A stretch of DNA of 64,000 bases from Melieria omissa (GCA_963971225.1 OZ020269.1:21388921-21452920); one strand, 5' to 3'. Counted from the first letter of the stretch, positions 33,742-46,699 are shown. A program made the numbers and translations. The notes: generated by a model not told the origin, from the letters alone.

Positions 33742-36600
33742 TTTGATTGACTATCGTTATTGTTCATCGGTTCTCTTAGTGGTAAGAGATTGAAAAATAA
33801 TTGACTAATAATTAAATAATAAAATATAGTTTTTGTAACTTAGTTATTTAGGTAAAAACATTAATTGATTTAATTAATTGAATAAATTGAAGAAATTGTA
33901 ATAATGAATTATTTTAATTGCTTAATAAATTAATTCATTTATTGATTAATTTTTAATTTTTTTCTAACTTTTTTTTTTAATTATAAATATCATTCAACGA
34001 TTGTAGGGAGTAAAAATAGATTTTCACGAAAATAATTTAAGCAGTAATGATCCATTAACGTTATATTTAGTCGATGACTATACCACTGCACTGACAACAA
34101 CCCACATACAAACACGCACACTGCACCAACACCAGCGGCTTAGCAGTTTTGAACTTGTGCAGCAACCTCAACGCTCGACAGCAGCAAACTCGCATACTCT
34201 GTTGCACGCATTCATTGCTTTATCAGGGTGCTTGGCATTTCTAATGTTCGCAATTGAATTCAATACTTAAAAAATCAAAATCAAATAAGGCTTTAAAACA
34301 AAACGTTTTAAATTGAACGAAACAACACTTTAAAGGAAAAGTAATTACACCGAATGTATTCATGTACGTCATGGCGTATGAGTAACAATAAATTGTATGG
34401 CAAAAGTGCGGACCACTCAAATTGCGGATGGAAGTTTCTTGCGCGCAGCCAACACACGTTCAGGTGTAATGTGTTAAAACTAAAACTTTTAGTAGCAACA
34501 AAAACACTAAACTTAAGCATTAATGTCGACAAAGTAAGCAACCAGAACAATAACATTTCGTGTAATAAAATTAAAATTAAAAGAATTACAAGCAAAATAT
34601 GAAACTGTAAGAATGTATAAACTAAGAGAAATAAAACGAGACTCTTAACGAGAGTAAAGAAGACCATGAAAATGGATTTTAAGTGTAAACATTGGTGCAC
34701 CAAATTCAATTTGTGTCAACACTAAAACGAGGGAATAGAGAGAAGAAGTTGCCATAGGAAAAGGGGAATAGAGGAGAAGAAATTGCAACTGTTTTGTGAA
34801 CAAGTTTAATAATTAAAATAGTGATCTAAAATTCGAGCAGCAAACAAGCATAGGAACAGGGCAAGAATAAAGTATAAGAATCAAGAAGAAAACCAGCTTC
34901 AACTGAAAATAAATCAATGCCAAAATAGGATATCTGCTACTAATAAGAAATTAATTTTCTGTAATTGAGTCAGTTGTCGCAAACAATGTCAAATCATCAT
35001 AATTAACAGCAGCATAATTTATTCAGATCCAAACTTTTCGCATCCCACTCAACAAAACAAGTTCATGTATTCATTTATTACCTCATCAACGTCAGGACGA
35101 AAGGTAACCAAACCGTTCGCGACTTCATCCAATGACAACACTGACCTCTGGTATTTGGCGTGTTGGTTGCACAGTGTCACTGTCAGTGTTCGTAACTTTT
35201 ACAGTTTGCCAACAATCATTTTTTTCGATCTCTACAATTTTTAGTTCAATTTTTTCAACAGCTTCGAGTTGCTTTTGTTGTTATATGTCAACTGGCAATT
35301 GACTTTAAGCCAAAGTGGATGCTGCTGAAATAAAAACCGACAGCAGCAGCCGAGGACGGTGTGAGGTGTAAGTAGGCTGAACATTGCCGCAGGCGAGGTT
35401 AGGTTCGGTAAGGAAATGTTGCCGATGGTACTTCACTGAAAAGGACAATGGCAAAGTCAGGTGCAAAACCAACAACAACAACAGCGCCGAAACACGAGTA
35501 GCCGTGACTAAATAATAAGAATTAAGTGGCTGGGACAAGGCTTGTGTCGATGTCGAAGGTTAACTTTGGCAACAAGAGCAACAAAAACTATAATAACAAC
35601 CAGTGGCGCGCATAGGATTTCATTTTAGGAGATTCTGTATGCAACTTTTAAGCCCAATACAATTTGAAAATATACATATTGCGACCCAAAAATATTATAA
35701 CAAACAAATATTTGTGAGGTTCGAACCCACAAAACTCTCTGGCATACCAACCCAAGCGAATAGCAACAACAACACGAAGCATTATAACCATCACACAACA
35801 ATAACAGCTACAACAATTACAACAACACAGGTCAATTAGAAAAACATCTGACATAATGACAACAAAACTAATAATAACCACAAAAGTTACAACAACAAGA
35901 GAAGTGTGAACAAAACCAATATTAAAAACAATATTGAAAACAAAACCAATAGCAATATCAACACGCGAACTTCTAATTAAAACAGTTATAAATAATAAAT
36001 GCCAAAAAAATAACAACTACGAAAAATACCACAACATCACTAAAATTATTGTTGCAAAACTAAATAAAATGAAATAACAGCTTGAAAAACAACAACACAA
36101 ATAACAAAAATAGCACCAAGCTTGCATTGAAAACAATTCAATAGCAATGGCAACAAAAACATAACAACACTAACAACAAATTTACAACAATGGCAACAAA
36201 CATTTGATAAAAATAATAAGGCAGACTGACAAAAGCGACAGCAACCCGAACCGACAACATCGACCGTCATGACAACAACGAGAGTGCTTATAATACCAAC
36301 AAATACAAAAATAACAACAACAACAACAACAACTGCACACGCAACGCACTTGTTGTGCTCGAGTGCGAGCTGGTGCGTGTTTTAAGCGTGTCGACGAAGG
36401 TGTCGTTGATGCCGGCCAAGTGGGCTAAGCGGATATCCTTGATGGCTGCTGCAGGAGGATTACGTTTTTTTGCATTTCCCTTCCATTCGTATGCATTGCG
36501 CTAAGGTGGCATGCTGCCGTTCACGTTGCAACGTCAACAACAATGAATCCAGAAAGTCAAATCTGCTCGCTTGTTAGATGCTTCCTTTGTCTGCTCGTCT
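33742..36600. other. Spacer, partly CAACAA-rich
   Basis: AT-rich to about 34,100, mixed to 35,600, then ACAACAA-rich sequence (35,760-36,330). A GC-richer patch lies at 36,340-36,450. GGTTCGAACCCAC near 35718 resembles a tRNA B box complement but has no matching A box. No gene supported. Confidence 0.4.
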
Positions 36601-39350
36601 ATGCGTCCTTCCTCGGTCCATCCATTTTTTCTTTGTTCGCCCACTTTTAGTTCTTCTTGCGTATATCTTTTTATCTGTTGTTCCTTCTTAGTCAGTTAAT
36701 CCATACTCTCGTCCCTCTGTTAATTTTTCATTCACCATTTGTTCTATCTGTACTTTTGTCCATACATCTGCTACGCCATTTTATTATCCGTCATTCTGTC
36801 CATACTCTGTCTATCTCTCAACAGTTGCTTTTGTCGTTCCATTCATTCACACGTACTTTCAATTATCTTGCCGCCAAGTTTACGTCCGTCTTCCATCGTC
36901 TTTAGTTTTAATCGCCATTTTATCCATCATCTGTGTCTCAGATATTCTTTTGCCGTTTCAAATGAACTTTAATCTATCTTTTCGCCAAATTCACCTCGGA
37001 CTTCCTATGTATCCTTCTGTTCGTCCTTTTATCAATGCTTCGGTACAATCCATCAGTTTTCATATTTCCATCCATATTTCTGAGCTCTTATCTAAATTTC
37101 TACATATCTCTTTCAATTCCTTGTTCTTCCATTCATTTGCTTCCCAGTCCTTCCTTGTAACCATCCCTTCATTCAACTCTCAATCAGTTTTTTATTTGAT
37201 TGCCTATCTGTCTTTCCATCAGTTTCTATATTAGCCGTTCAGGGTTTCCTTCCAATTATCGATCTTTTCGTCCATCCTTTAATCCTTAAATGCATCTTTC
37301 CTGTATCGTTAGTCCGCTCATTCCTCCATCAGTGTACTCGTCTTTTCATACTTCAGTCAGTTTTTCTGTTCGACATTCAGTCTTCCCATCATCTTGTTCC
37401 AGCATACTTTTGTTTACACTTTTTTACTTCCATCATTCTATCTGTCTTTCTGTCTGCCCTTTAATACGTCCATTCAACCATTCTCCTATCAGTTTTTTGT
37501 CTGTCTTTCCATCTATCTTTTTATCTATCCTTGCGTTAGTCATTCTGTCAGTCCTTCAGTCTTGCCTACCAACTACTCAGTCCATCTATCATTCAGTCTT
37601 TTTAACTACCTTTCAATCTTTCCTGGCAATTCTTCAACTTTTTTGTCAATGTTTTGTACTTCCATTCTTCTATGCATCCCTCTTTCTACCTTCCTATCTG
37701 TCAACCATCATTCAACAGTGTTTTATCGTTCCATCATTCTGTCATTATTCTGTCAAGCATTGCTCCTCTTATCCATTCTTCTGACCTTCCATCTATCCGT
37801 CTGTCGTCTCTTCTTTCTTCGATCTTTCATTCGTGCATCTATCCCTCAGGTTATCTCCATATTTTTTCTTTCATCAGTCATTCCATCCATCTTTCAATCT
37901 TTACTACTCATTATCCATCTTTGAGTCAAACATTTTATCCTTCCATCTGTCCTATCATTCGTTCTTTCATTCATCCTTCCATCGATGTTTTTGTCTGTCC
38001 TCCCATTTGTATTTTTATCTATCCCTACGTTAATCCTTTTTGTCTGTCTTTCATACCATTTAACCATTTTCCGGTCACGTTTTGTACTTCCATTCTTCTA
38101 TCTGTCCTTCCGTGCGTACTTTCGCCCCATGCGTCCATTTATATTTTTATCAGTTCTTCTATCTATTCTTCTGTACATCTTTTCATTCATCCTACGGTCC
38201 ATCCTTCTGACAGTTTTTATTTTCTTCTTTGAGTCTTTTCTACTAATTATCCATCTTTAAGTCAACCTTTTTTTCTTCCATCTTACTATCTGTCCTTCTG
38301 TCTTTCTTTACGTTTCCTTTCCTTCCATGCTTTCACCCATCCCTCCATCAATCTTTTTGTTTATTCTCCCATCCATCCTTCTATTCATCCATTCGTCCAT
38401 CTTTCCGTCAGTTTTTCTGTTCTTCATTAGTCTTTTCTACTTATTATCCATCTTTTAGATCCCCTTTTGTTCTTCCATCCCACTATCTATCCTTCCGTCT
38501 GTGCTTTCGGCCATCTCTCCATCAATCTTTTTATTTGTTCTCACACGTCCATCCTTCAATCAGTTCTACTGTTATTCTCTTAGTCTCTTCTACTAATTAT
38601 TCACCTTATAGTCCACTTTTTGTCCTTCCATCCTTTTATCTGTGCTTCTCTGTTCTTCCGTCCATGTTTTCGTCCATCACTCCATCACTATTTTTGTCTA
38701 TTAGCTCATCTATTCTTTTATTCATTCTTTCGTTCATTCTTCCATCCATACTTCAGTCAGTTCTGCTGTTCTTCTCTAAGTCTTTTCTACTAATTATTCA
38801 ACTTATAGTCCACTTTTTGTCCATGTATCCGTATATTTGTCCATCCGTCTATCTTGCTCCATTCTTCTATCCATCCTCCATTCATTCTTTAATATACCAG
38901 TATATATATCTGTCCTTCTGTCCATTCTTCCGGTTCTCTTTCTTTATATTCATCTTTTAGCCTTTTCTTTCATGTAACATGTTTCTGTGTTCTTTTTTAC
39001 CATCTATTCTTCTATTCACTTTTGTTCTTCAATAAGTCAATCAGAACTTTTGTCAGTTCTCTCTCCTCACTTGCTCTTCTATAAGTCCTTTCGTATGTTT
39101 CAGCCAATTTATTTTTTTATTTGTTCTACTTCCATCATCATTCATTCATTATTAAACACCATCCATCATTTTGTGCCTCTATCAGTCCGTCCTTTCATCT
39201 ATCTTTAGTCCATCTTTCGAGCAACTTTTCCGGGCGCCTCTTTATCTTTATTACCATCTGTGCTTTCGCCCATACTTCTGAATGTATTTCATCTATTTAT
39301 CTTTCCTTCTAGCTGTTTCCCTCTGTCCGTTCTCGCATACATCCACCGAA
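36600..39350 (+). repeat. 2.75-kb strand-asymmetric pyrimidine-rich degenerate array
   Basis: The + strand is almost all C and T with short purine interruptions (TCCATC, TTCTGTCC, TTCCATCC). A longer unit is visible: AGTCTTTTCTACTAATTATC and variants at about 37903, 38235, 38434, 38584 and 38781, spacings near 150-200 bp. Long open frames in all three + frames, repeating SFHPSIYLSV-like residues, follow from the composition (stop codons need purines). They are not genes. Confidence 0.85.
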
Positions 39351-41533
39351 CTATATAAAAAATAACGAGAGATTGGAATAAAATTAAAGATAAATTAAGA
39401 TACGAAAATAAAAAAACTCATAAAAAAATAATTGTAATTTTCTTACACTAAAATGAGTTGTCATTGTTTTAAAACTTTAATCTATTTCAAATCCATTTAC
39501 TACATTGTAACTTCTGGCATGCAGCCTTAAGCCTTTACAAGACATATTATCGCATTATTTTCTTTAAAAAGAAAATTTGAAAATTTAAAGTATGCCCCCT
39601 TAACCCTTTGTAAACTAACAACCTTTAACCCTATGTAAACTAGATTAACACTTTTCTGTAAGAAGGTGCAGCGAACAAAAGCGTCGCTTTTACCGACTCG
39701 AATAATTGCACTTGTAGTCTATTTTCCCACTTTTGCGTCAAGTTTGAGTTGAAAATTTTCACTGCACTTACAGCAGCATTGAGTTTATCTGGTTTGCTGA
39801 CTTTTCAATTAATGTCAATATTCAATGAATGTCAAAATTCAAATTGAAATTGCACTACAGTCGAGTTTAATACAAAAACACAAGAAAAATGGTCCAATTT
39901 AGTTTAGACACTTTCATTGAATTAAAATTCATTGATACTTAAAAATTGTACAACAATTTCCAAGCAGCACATTTCTTTGCAAATAATAATTGTGGCAAAA
40001 ACTAATTGTTTCAATTGTGGTCGTTTTCACTTAATCGATACGCGTTGAGCTCTGGGCAGAAAAACAACAATTTCCATTGCACCGCAAATATTAGGCAGAA
40101 CAATTGAGCGAACTGAGTTTGTATTGTTAACGTTGTTGTAGTGAATTGTTGCCAATTAAATGCCATTTTGTTTTTCATTCAAACATTCGTTGTGTTGGTT
40201 TGTTTATTTAGCGGTGAATTCAAATTGAAAATCGATTAGTTGGCGCGCACTGTGCACTTCTGAACACTGAACGGCAACGCCGCACAACTTTTATGTTCAC
40301 TTTAAACGCTCACAATTAAAATGTTGAGTTTCAGTTGCGCCAAGGGAAAACATCACAGACGGTTTATTGGAAGAATTGTTGTTGTTGCATAATTTGAGTG
40401 GTTAAGCGAAAGTGAACGCCACTCGCGCCAAGTTAAATGTTTAATTTTTAATGTTTTCATTGAGTTGAAATGGTGCGATGGCAAATATTTGAATCGATAA
40501 AATGCAAATTGGAGGCAAAAAGCATGACGTGCAATTCAATTGTTTTTTAATTGGAGTTTATGGCTCAATTTTTTTTGTTTTTGCGTAGTTGATTTATTTA
40601 TTTTCACTGCCAGCTGTGATGGTTTTGAATATTTTTACGTTTTCATTTACACTTTCAAGTTGGTTTTTATTCAGATTCTTATCGCAAATGTTGCTGTAGT
40701 GAATAGAATTTTTTTGTTTGAAATCTCATTTGTGCTTGAATCAGTGTTAGGTGTGTTCAGTCGGAGCAATAAACAAATAAATAAAAAAATACAACAATTT
40801 CTGTGCCACTTGACATCAATACAGCACTGAAAAGTTCACAAACATTGCGTGCAACATTACTTTCAGGTCACACAAAACGAAACTAGGAAACCTCACCCAA
40901 TGCCCATTGACTCTCTGATTACTTTGCAGACTTTTTTACTTCATTAATAATTCGTTTTTTCATTTGCTGTTGTAAACAATTGTGCGCATTAAAACTAATG
41001 GGCTTTGAAATTGAAAATTTTTTGGCTTTAATCCACCGACTGCATCTACGTTTCGACACGCCATCTGCTCATAATTCATACAAACATAGACAATTCCATA
41101 GCATATGCGGCAAAACATCATTAACATGAAAATATTTTCACCAAAAATGAATTATGAGTTTTTAATTTGTGACCGCACACAGTGAGGAAAAAGATCTAAA
41201 AATAAAATGCAGAAGCCGACTGACCAAATGGCACTGGAACGCCCATGTCGAATATGGCAGAGAATCCATAACGTTTGCGGTCAGCGGTTGTGTGTTCTAC
41301 TTGCAAAAGTTGCACACAGGACACAAACTGACAAATAGCAAAAGTGTCCAGGCACTGAAACACAGTGTTGCGAGTTCATACAGTGGAGTGAAAAAAAATT
41401 GGAATTGTTCAAATTTGGTGATGAATTGTTAATATTCATGTACTTACATCTATTCAGAGTTTATTATCCAAAATTTTACTGTGCAAAATTTCAATCAAAT
41501 CACTTCAAAGAAACTGAAATTAAAAATTAAAGA
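39351..41533. other. Spacer, nothing recognised
   Basis: AT-rich, unique-looking DNA. Two TTAACCCT words near 39599 and 39630 have no matching inverted end. No gene supported. Confidence 0.4.
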
Positions 41534-42323
41534 AATTGCTCCACAGCTGCTGAGAAATTGCTCTTAGAGGGTTAAAGCCTAAGACCAACCCCCACTAATT
41601 TTTCATTTTGAACATTTCTTTCAAACATGCCAACCCCCTTTCTCCAACCCTTAATGGAGCTCCCCTACAAAGTGATTGTTTTTATAAAATGAGTTCTCAC
41701 TGTTCACAGGTTGACCCCAGACACATTAACCCTTATTCTCATACCCAAACTTACTAACGTCGTTTGGCACCCGGGGTACCCGGGTACCCATTACATGAAA
41801 TTTTTAAGTTTTCAATATTTTGTTAATGAAAAAACAAAATTTTTTAAATATATGATTTGTTCGCTTTTCACCTAAATAACGAGGATCCGGAAGGTAAAAA
41901 AAAAATTTTCATTATTTGTCAGTTTTTTTCACGAAAATACATCGCAGTGGGCACCCGGGTACCCGGGTATGAGAATAAGGGTTAAATTTAAGACAGACCC
42001 CCTTTAATTTTTTCTTCCAAATAGTTTTTCCATACATACCTAATCCCTATCTCCAACTCTTAAGGGGGCTGTCATACAAAACTAATTATTTTCTATGGAA
42101 TTGGCTTCCCACATGTAAATGTAGTAAAGTAAGCGAGGAAACATCGTATCTCGAAAACTAATAAACCAATTTAAATTATTTATACAACAATCGTAAACAT
42201 TTTCGAGCGAAAAAAATTCAAAATTAATTCAAGTTCAAAAATTTGTCACCAGAGGGCACCTCCCATACAAACGAAGAGGTGAGGTTGTTAACTTTTCGGT
42301 TTCTACGAAGCAAAAATTAAAAT
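41534..42323 (+). repeat. Dispersed repeat family A, copy 2, interrupted by a TTAA MITE
   Basis: Same repeat as 14574-15110, same orientation. The left part (41534-41729) and right part (41982-42323) align with copy 1 on either side of the point where copy 1 reads ACATATCAAATATAAGAC. The interruption is a separate element (41730-41981). Divergence between the two copies is clear, so the family is older than the insertion. Confidence 0.8.
41730..41981. mobile_element. piggyBac-type MITE (252 bp) with TTAA target duplication
   Basis: A perfect 17-bp inverted repeat CCCTTATTCTCATACCC lies at both ends, flanked by TTAA (41726-41729 and 41982-41985). CCC-starting ends with a TTAA duplication fit the piggyBac superfamily. 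GGTACCCGGGTACCC-type palindromes sit just inside each end. No coding sequence. The uninterrupted sister copy at 14.7 kb shows TCAA at the target, a good empty-site comparison. Confidence 0.88.
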
Positions 42324-45300
42324 GTATTCTCGAAAATCCATTCATTTCCCTACTTCGAATGAAATTACAATTATATATTATTTGATATTGTAGTGAACTC
42401 ACGATAAATGTTGCTAGTCGTAACATTTCATTAATGTTGCTGCAACATTATTGTTCAACTTAGCAACTTGGTTGCTTACGCATCTAACTAACGCTTCACT
42501 AAACCTTCCAAGTAACGTTGACATCTTGATGAAGATCAGTATAATAAAGAACATTGAACGAAACAGAACAAAACACTGTATATTATTACAATATTGCTGA
42601 GATATCTTCAACTAAATTTTCCACCAACAACAAACCTAGTCTTCACTGAAAAATACCTTTAACTCCATTTGCGCAAGTATGCAATTTACACAAATTTGCT
42701 TTCAATGCAATTGAATTTTTGCCAAAAAGAACTAAAAAATTAAATATAAAATATATAAAAAATTAAAAAGTGATAAAATATAAATTTTTTAAATTAAAAA
42801 TATTTTTTTAACTTTAAAGTTGCAACTCAATAATTAATAATTTAATTTTTTTATAACGTTTTCATTTTTTTATAACAAATAAAAATTTTATTTTTAGTAA
42901 CGTTTCTTCATTCTTCTGAGCTACTTCTACAAAAATGAAACAAATGCAACAATCAATCATGCCAGACCAAAAGAAATTGTTTCCCAAAAAAACTTAAAAA
43001 TTAAATAAATGGTTGTAATACAAATTTGTTTATGAAATATTTTTTTACCTTAAAAGTTGCAACTCATTTTTTATTTACTTGGTTTTTTTCATTTTTGTGA
43101 GCTACTGCTACAAAGATAAAAAAAATTAAAAGTTTGGTCTTGCCTGGTCTATATTATATAAATCTTACAACAACAATAAATTTAAGGGGCTTGCTTATAA
43201 TTTATTTTGAAATATTCAACTCCAAAGTGAAAGCTTAAGTTTGGCTTTTTGTAGACAATTTTTTTTTCAACGTTGTAAGAAAAGCTTACTTCAAGAGCTC
43301 ATAACTTCTATGTTGTCCAATATTTTTTCTTGAAACATAGGACTCATCTTAAATTTACATTTACATTTATAAATATTTATATAATATTTCCCACAAATCC
43401 TCATTCATATATTTGTACGGTTATAATATTTAATTTTGATATTTTTTCACTACTCGCAACACTTTGTATGTGCCAGTGTGTGTAAATGGCGCTGAAAGCA
43501 AAAAAAAAAAAAAAGAAAAAGTCCTGTTCTGTCCTTTTCAACACACACACACATAAACACTGCACCAGGCATCTAACGTTCCAGCTGGCCAAGGATTCAT
43601 CTTTATGCTCATATTTTTTTTGTGTGTACGTGTGTGTGTGTGTGTAAAGTATTAGAGCATACGGAGGCCCAATATGGTCAGATTCAACTGTGCGCCTTCG
43701 GTTGTGTGTTCAAGTGGGTGAATGGGTTACGACGAGTGGTTATTAGTGTTGCGAAGGCAAACTAAGAGAGACACTCAATCAAATTGTTTAAGTGTCAATA
43801 ATAGCAAAAGCGAAAAGTCAAACAGACTGACACTCTGACAGACAGACAGGCAAATGGATGGCAACTGTGATACGCAGTGGCAGGTGGCCATCGATCGATC
43901 ATCGAAATGAACAAATTGAAAAATAAAACACAGAAAAAATACAAAGTCAAGTGCAGAATACGCAGTCAGCATTTGAACAAATTAACGGCTGACAGTTGCC
44001 ACAACGATTATTTTCTAGGGACCAGTGTACAGTTGGTTGGTCGAAAATATGCCAACTTGTGTGTAAATCTAATTGGATTGTAATTACGTGTGTTGCCCAC
44101 TGAACCGCAGGGAATGCAAAGCGAAATTGACTTGGCCAGCTGCTGTTCATGTTACGGAAAGCAATATTTTCTGCATTAATTAATCAAATTAACATCAACA
44201 CAAATATTGCTCACTCGAGGCATTTAGAAAAGATTTCAAAACAAGCAACTTAAACAAATAAACATTTAACCAAATGTTATCAACAAAAACTTTCAATCCT
44301 TTGCTCGTTTACCTTTGTCGCATTCTTAGACATTGGAATAAAGAAAAAGACCTTCAATCTGCTAGTTTGTTTGTTTCGGTTTTGGCACTGGTTATTTGTT
44401 TATTCCGTTGGCGTTTGCCGATGTGACAACAAAACCAATCACAGCAGTACGTTTGAGGATCAATAAATTCCATTCGTGCATTGTCATCCTTTGGATCAAC
44501 TTCCTGTCACGTATTGGCCAAATTTTTTGTGTCCTATTGGCTGTTGTTGTTGTCTGTGTAGTCACGCCAATTGTTTGTTCTACAATAAACCTTTGCGGCA
44601 AGAAAAATTCGAGTATTGTTTTGTTGTATTTGAGTTTGAGTTTTTTGTTGTTTGTATTTAACTCGTCAGTTCCCAAAAAGGCGCACAGGTATTCTTAATA
44701 GGTTCAATTTACCAAAACTCAGTAGGAAATTCAGTAAGAAAAAAATCATATCACTTTTACCATGACTTTCAGAATACCATGACTTTTCAAGAAATGTCGT
44801 AATTTATTTAAAAAAAATCATAAGTTTCAAACCCCATTGATTTATTTTAAAGCACTAAAAAGCATTGAAAGCCTTAGTATGAAACTCAAGTTACCGGCAT
44901 TGCCGGCTGTCCTTTCTAAAGTTAATAGTTAAATACGTTTCAGTTTGGACTTATTTTAGACGTTTAAGTTATATTTGGAGCTTTAATGTGTTCAGAGACC
45001 TACAGTAGAATTAAATGGTGAATATTTTTCCGGTACATTTCTTCCATAAAAGTTATGTTTTAAAGGACCTTTTTGTCATTCTAGGAAGAAAGTGACAAAT
45101 TGACCCATACAAATAGGAGCTAGAGGATTAAAATGTTCCACAAAAATGTTCCTTGTAGTATTTTACATCAAATTGCTGAACACATCATATATCTAAAATG
45201 TTAGGTCACGTGGTTTATGAATGCAGATTAACCATAAGAATGTAAAAAGTGGGAGAAACTTTAACCACCTTAAAAAAAATTCAGATGTTAACTTTCACAG

Positions 45301-45384
45301 TGCCGGTGTTTTTTTATGGCAGAATCTTGTTTTGTTTTTTGTTATTGTTATTAGAAATTTCTTATAATTTTTTGTTGTTGTTGT
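42324..45384. other. Spacer, nothing recognised
   Basis: AT-rich DNA with poly-A (43500-43514), a GT run (43625-43645) and GC-richer patches at 43650-44150 and 44390-44600. Open frames on both strands in the last patch do not resemble a known protein. No gene supported. Confidence 0.4.
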
Positions 45385-45707
45385 ACAGTGTAATTGAGAT
45401 AACCTCAGGCTTAGTGCTGGAATGCATTGAGGCATTGAATGCACTGGGCAGATGTAACCAGGTGAAGATCCTCTGGGTTCCAGGACACAGAGGTATCGAA
45501 GGAAACGAGGAAGCGGACAGCCTCGCTAGAACCGCGGCAGCCACGCCCCCTGGGTCCTGAACCCTTCATTGGGCTGGGCAAAAGCGCCATAACGGAATCA
45601 CTGAGACTTGAGGAAAGGACCAGGAAAACAGAACACTGGTCTAGCGCCTCCGGTCTCAGGCAATCGAAAATCTACCCCAAAATGGAGTGATGAATGCCTC
45701 AAACTAA

Positions 45708-46295
45708 AGTCTTGATTACACGTAACGAGTCGAGTGACGCGACATCAAAATGGTACTAGGCTGAAAGAATTGGGATAGCGAGCAAAAGCGACGAGTTTTT
45801 CAAACGTATTTTGACACGTGGCGAGTCAGTTCGGTTTTACAATGCACAAAATGAACTAAGCAACTCGCGCAATTAAACTCAACCGAGCGAAAAGTGGTGT
45901 GTGACGCATTCCGCATGTGACGAGCGATTCCGCGAATCGCTGCGAAAAAGAGAAAAATTAAACGGTAAAGTAGTGCTCGGCCTAGTAAACAAAATGTGAT
46001 TCTAGTGCACTGGTCGGCAAAGCTTACTCATATGAGCAGTACGCTCAGCACACGTACACAGTACGCTCTCTCAATCAACCGTTTTTCAGGTATAATTTAC
46101 ACAGTGGAGAGAAATTTCACTGCGCTCACTAACACCATCTCATTGTCAATTTTGCCGACCCCTGTTCTAGTGACTCTCTCGCCACTTTCATCGGTCGCTG
46201 ACTCAATCAGCAACTCGACTAACTGTTTAGACGAAACGAGTACTCGTTCGAGTACTCGAGTCTTCTCACTCTACTCGTTACGTGTAATCAAGCCT
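45708..46295. mobile_element. PIF/Harbinger-like MITE (588 bp including a nested hAT MITE)
   Basis: The ends read AGTCTTGATTACACGTAACG and, complemented from the right, AGGCTTGATTACACGTAACG: 20 bp with one mismatch. The 3-bp sequence TAA flanks both sides (45705-45707 and 46296-46298), matching the TWA preference of PIF/Harbinger. Collapsing the duplication restores the host retrotransposon's frame, confirming the boundaries. Inside it are repeated CGAGTCG/CGAGTACTCG words. No coding sequence. Confidence 0.88.
46008..46164. mobile_element. hAT-like MITE (157 bp) with 8-bp target duplication
   Basis: The ends read CACTGGTCGGCAAAG and, complemented from the right, CAGGGGTCGGCAAAA. A perfect 8-bp direct repeat TTCTAGTG lies at 46000-46007 and 46165-46172. 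CAGGGGTCGGCAAA-type ends and an 8-bp duplication are classic for hAT MITEs. It lies wholly inside the PIF/Harbinger-like MITE, so it is the youngest of three layers. No coding sequence. Confidence 0.9.
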
Positions 46296-46699
46296 TAAGG
46301 CGAAACCAGCTTAGACAGGTAACAGGTCTGCTAACTGCGCACTGCAGATTGAGGAAACACATCGGGATAGAACAGGTAAGCGTCTGTAGACTCAGCGAAA
46401 CAGCAGAGGAGACTCCCGAACACATCATATTGCACTGTAATGCGGCTTGTCGCCGCAGGTTACGTTACCTGGGCCAGTTTTGGCTTGCAGAAGAGGACGT
46501 CAAGCACCTAAACCCCCGCGAGTTACTAAGTTTCATTAGGGCGGTATATCTAGGGGATGTTCTCTAACAATTGTTGGAGGTACAATAGATCAATCCTGGT
46601 CTCAGTGCAATATAGCCCTTATCAATTCTATTCAATTCTACAATGTAATCAAATAGTATTTTTTGTCTCTTTTAATTTGAATTTTCAAAACTGAATTAA

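Larger units (their letters stand above)
45391..46567 (+). pseudogene. RNase H and C-terminal part of non-LTR ORF2, interrupted
   Basis: The first part reads ITSGLVLECIEALNAL, then ILWVPGHRGIEGNEEAD. The WVPGH-G-GNE-AD pattern carries the last catalytic residues of RNase H. A shift near 45550 moves to the frame giving GPEPFIGLGKSAITESLRL, where two in-frame stops lie at 45687-45692. After the nested insertion the frame continues with LRRNQLRQVTGLL, then VCRLSETAEETPEHIILHC (a C-x-C-type and H/C pattern typical of the C-terminal zinc knuckle) and ends in FIRAVYLGDVL. Dropping the nested MITE and one TAA copy makes the reading frame run straight across the insertion point, so the element inserted into this frame. 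It was not functional after that. Confidence 0.82.
45385..46640 (+). mobile_element. 3' fragment of a non-LTR retrotransposon with RNase H, split by nested MITEs
   Basis: The fragment begins inside an RNase H domain and ends with a 3' region after the stop at 46565-46567 (...GGTACAATAGATC, then CTATTCAATTCTAC-type tail). Nested inside are a PIF/Harbinger-like MITE (45708-46295) and, inside that, a hAT-like MITE (46008-46164). Everything 5' of RNase H is missing, as in target-primed truncation. RNase H-bearing, GPEPF-containing elements occur in the I/R1/Jockey range; I cannot set the clade. Confidence 0.85.

Noticed and set aside
35607..35630. hAT-like end (CAGTGGCGCGCATAGG, near 35600)
   Set aside because: No partner end in the window.
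36657..39312. Several long + strand frames rich in Ser, Phe, Leu, Ile, His, Pro
   Set aside because: They come from the pyrimidine-rich array, where purine-containing stop codons are rare. Three overlapping phases are open at once and none has a domain.
39597..39650. TTAACCCT words as MITE ends
   Set aside because: Two direct copies close together, and no inverted counterpart.
44392..44698. Small membrane-protein-like ORF pair
   Set aside because: Hydrophobic stretches on + are matched by an equally long frame on the minus strand. There is no family match, splice context or conservation evidence.
45249..45390. N-terminal extension of the RNase H frame as a membrane segment
   Set aside because: The hydrophobic start is translated T-rich spacer upstream of the 5' truncation point of the retrotransposon.
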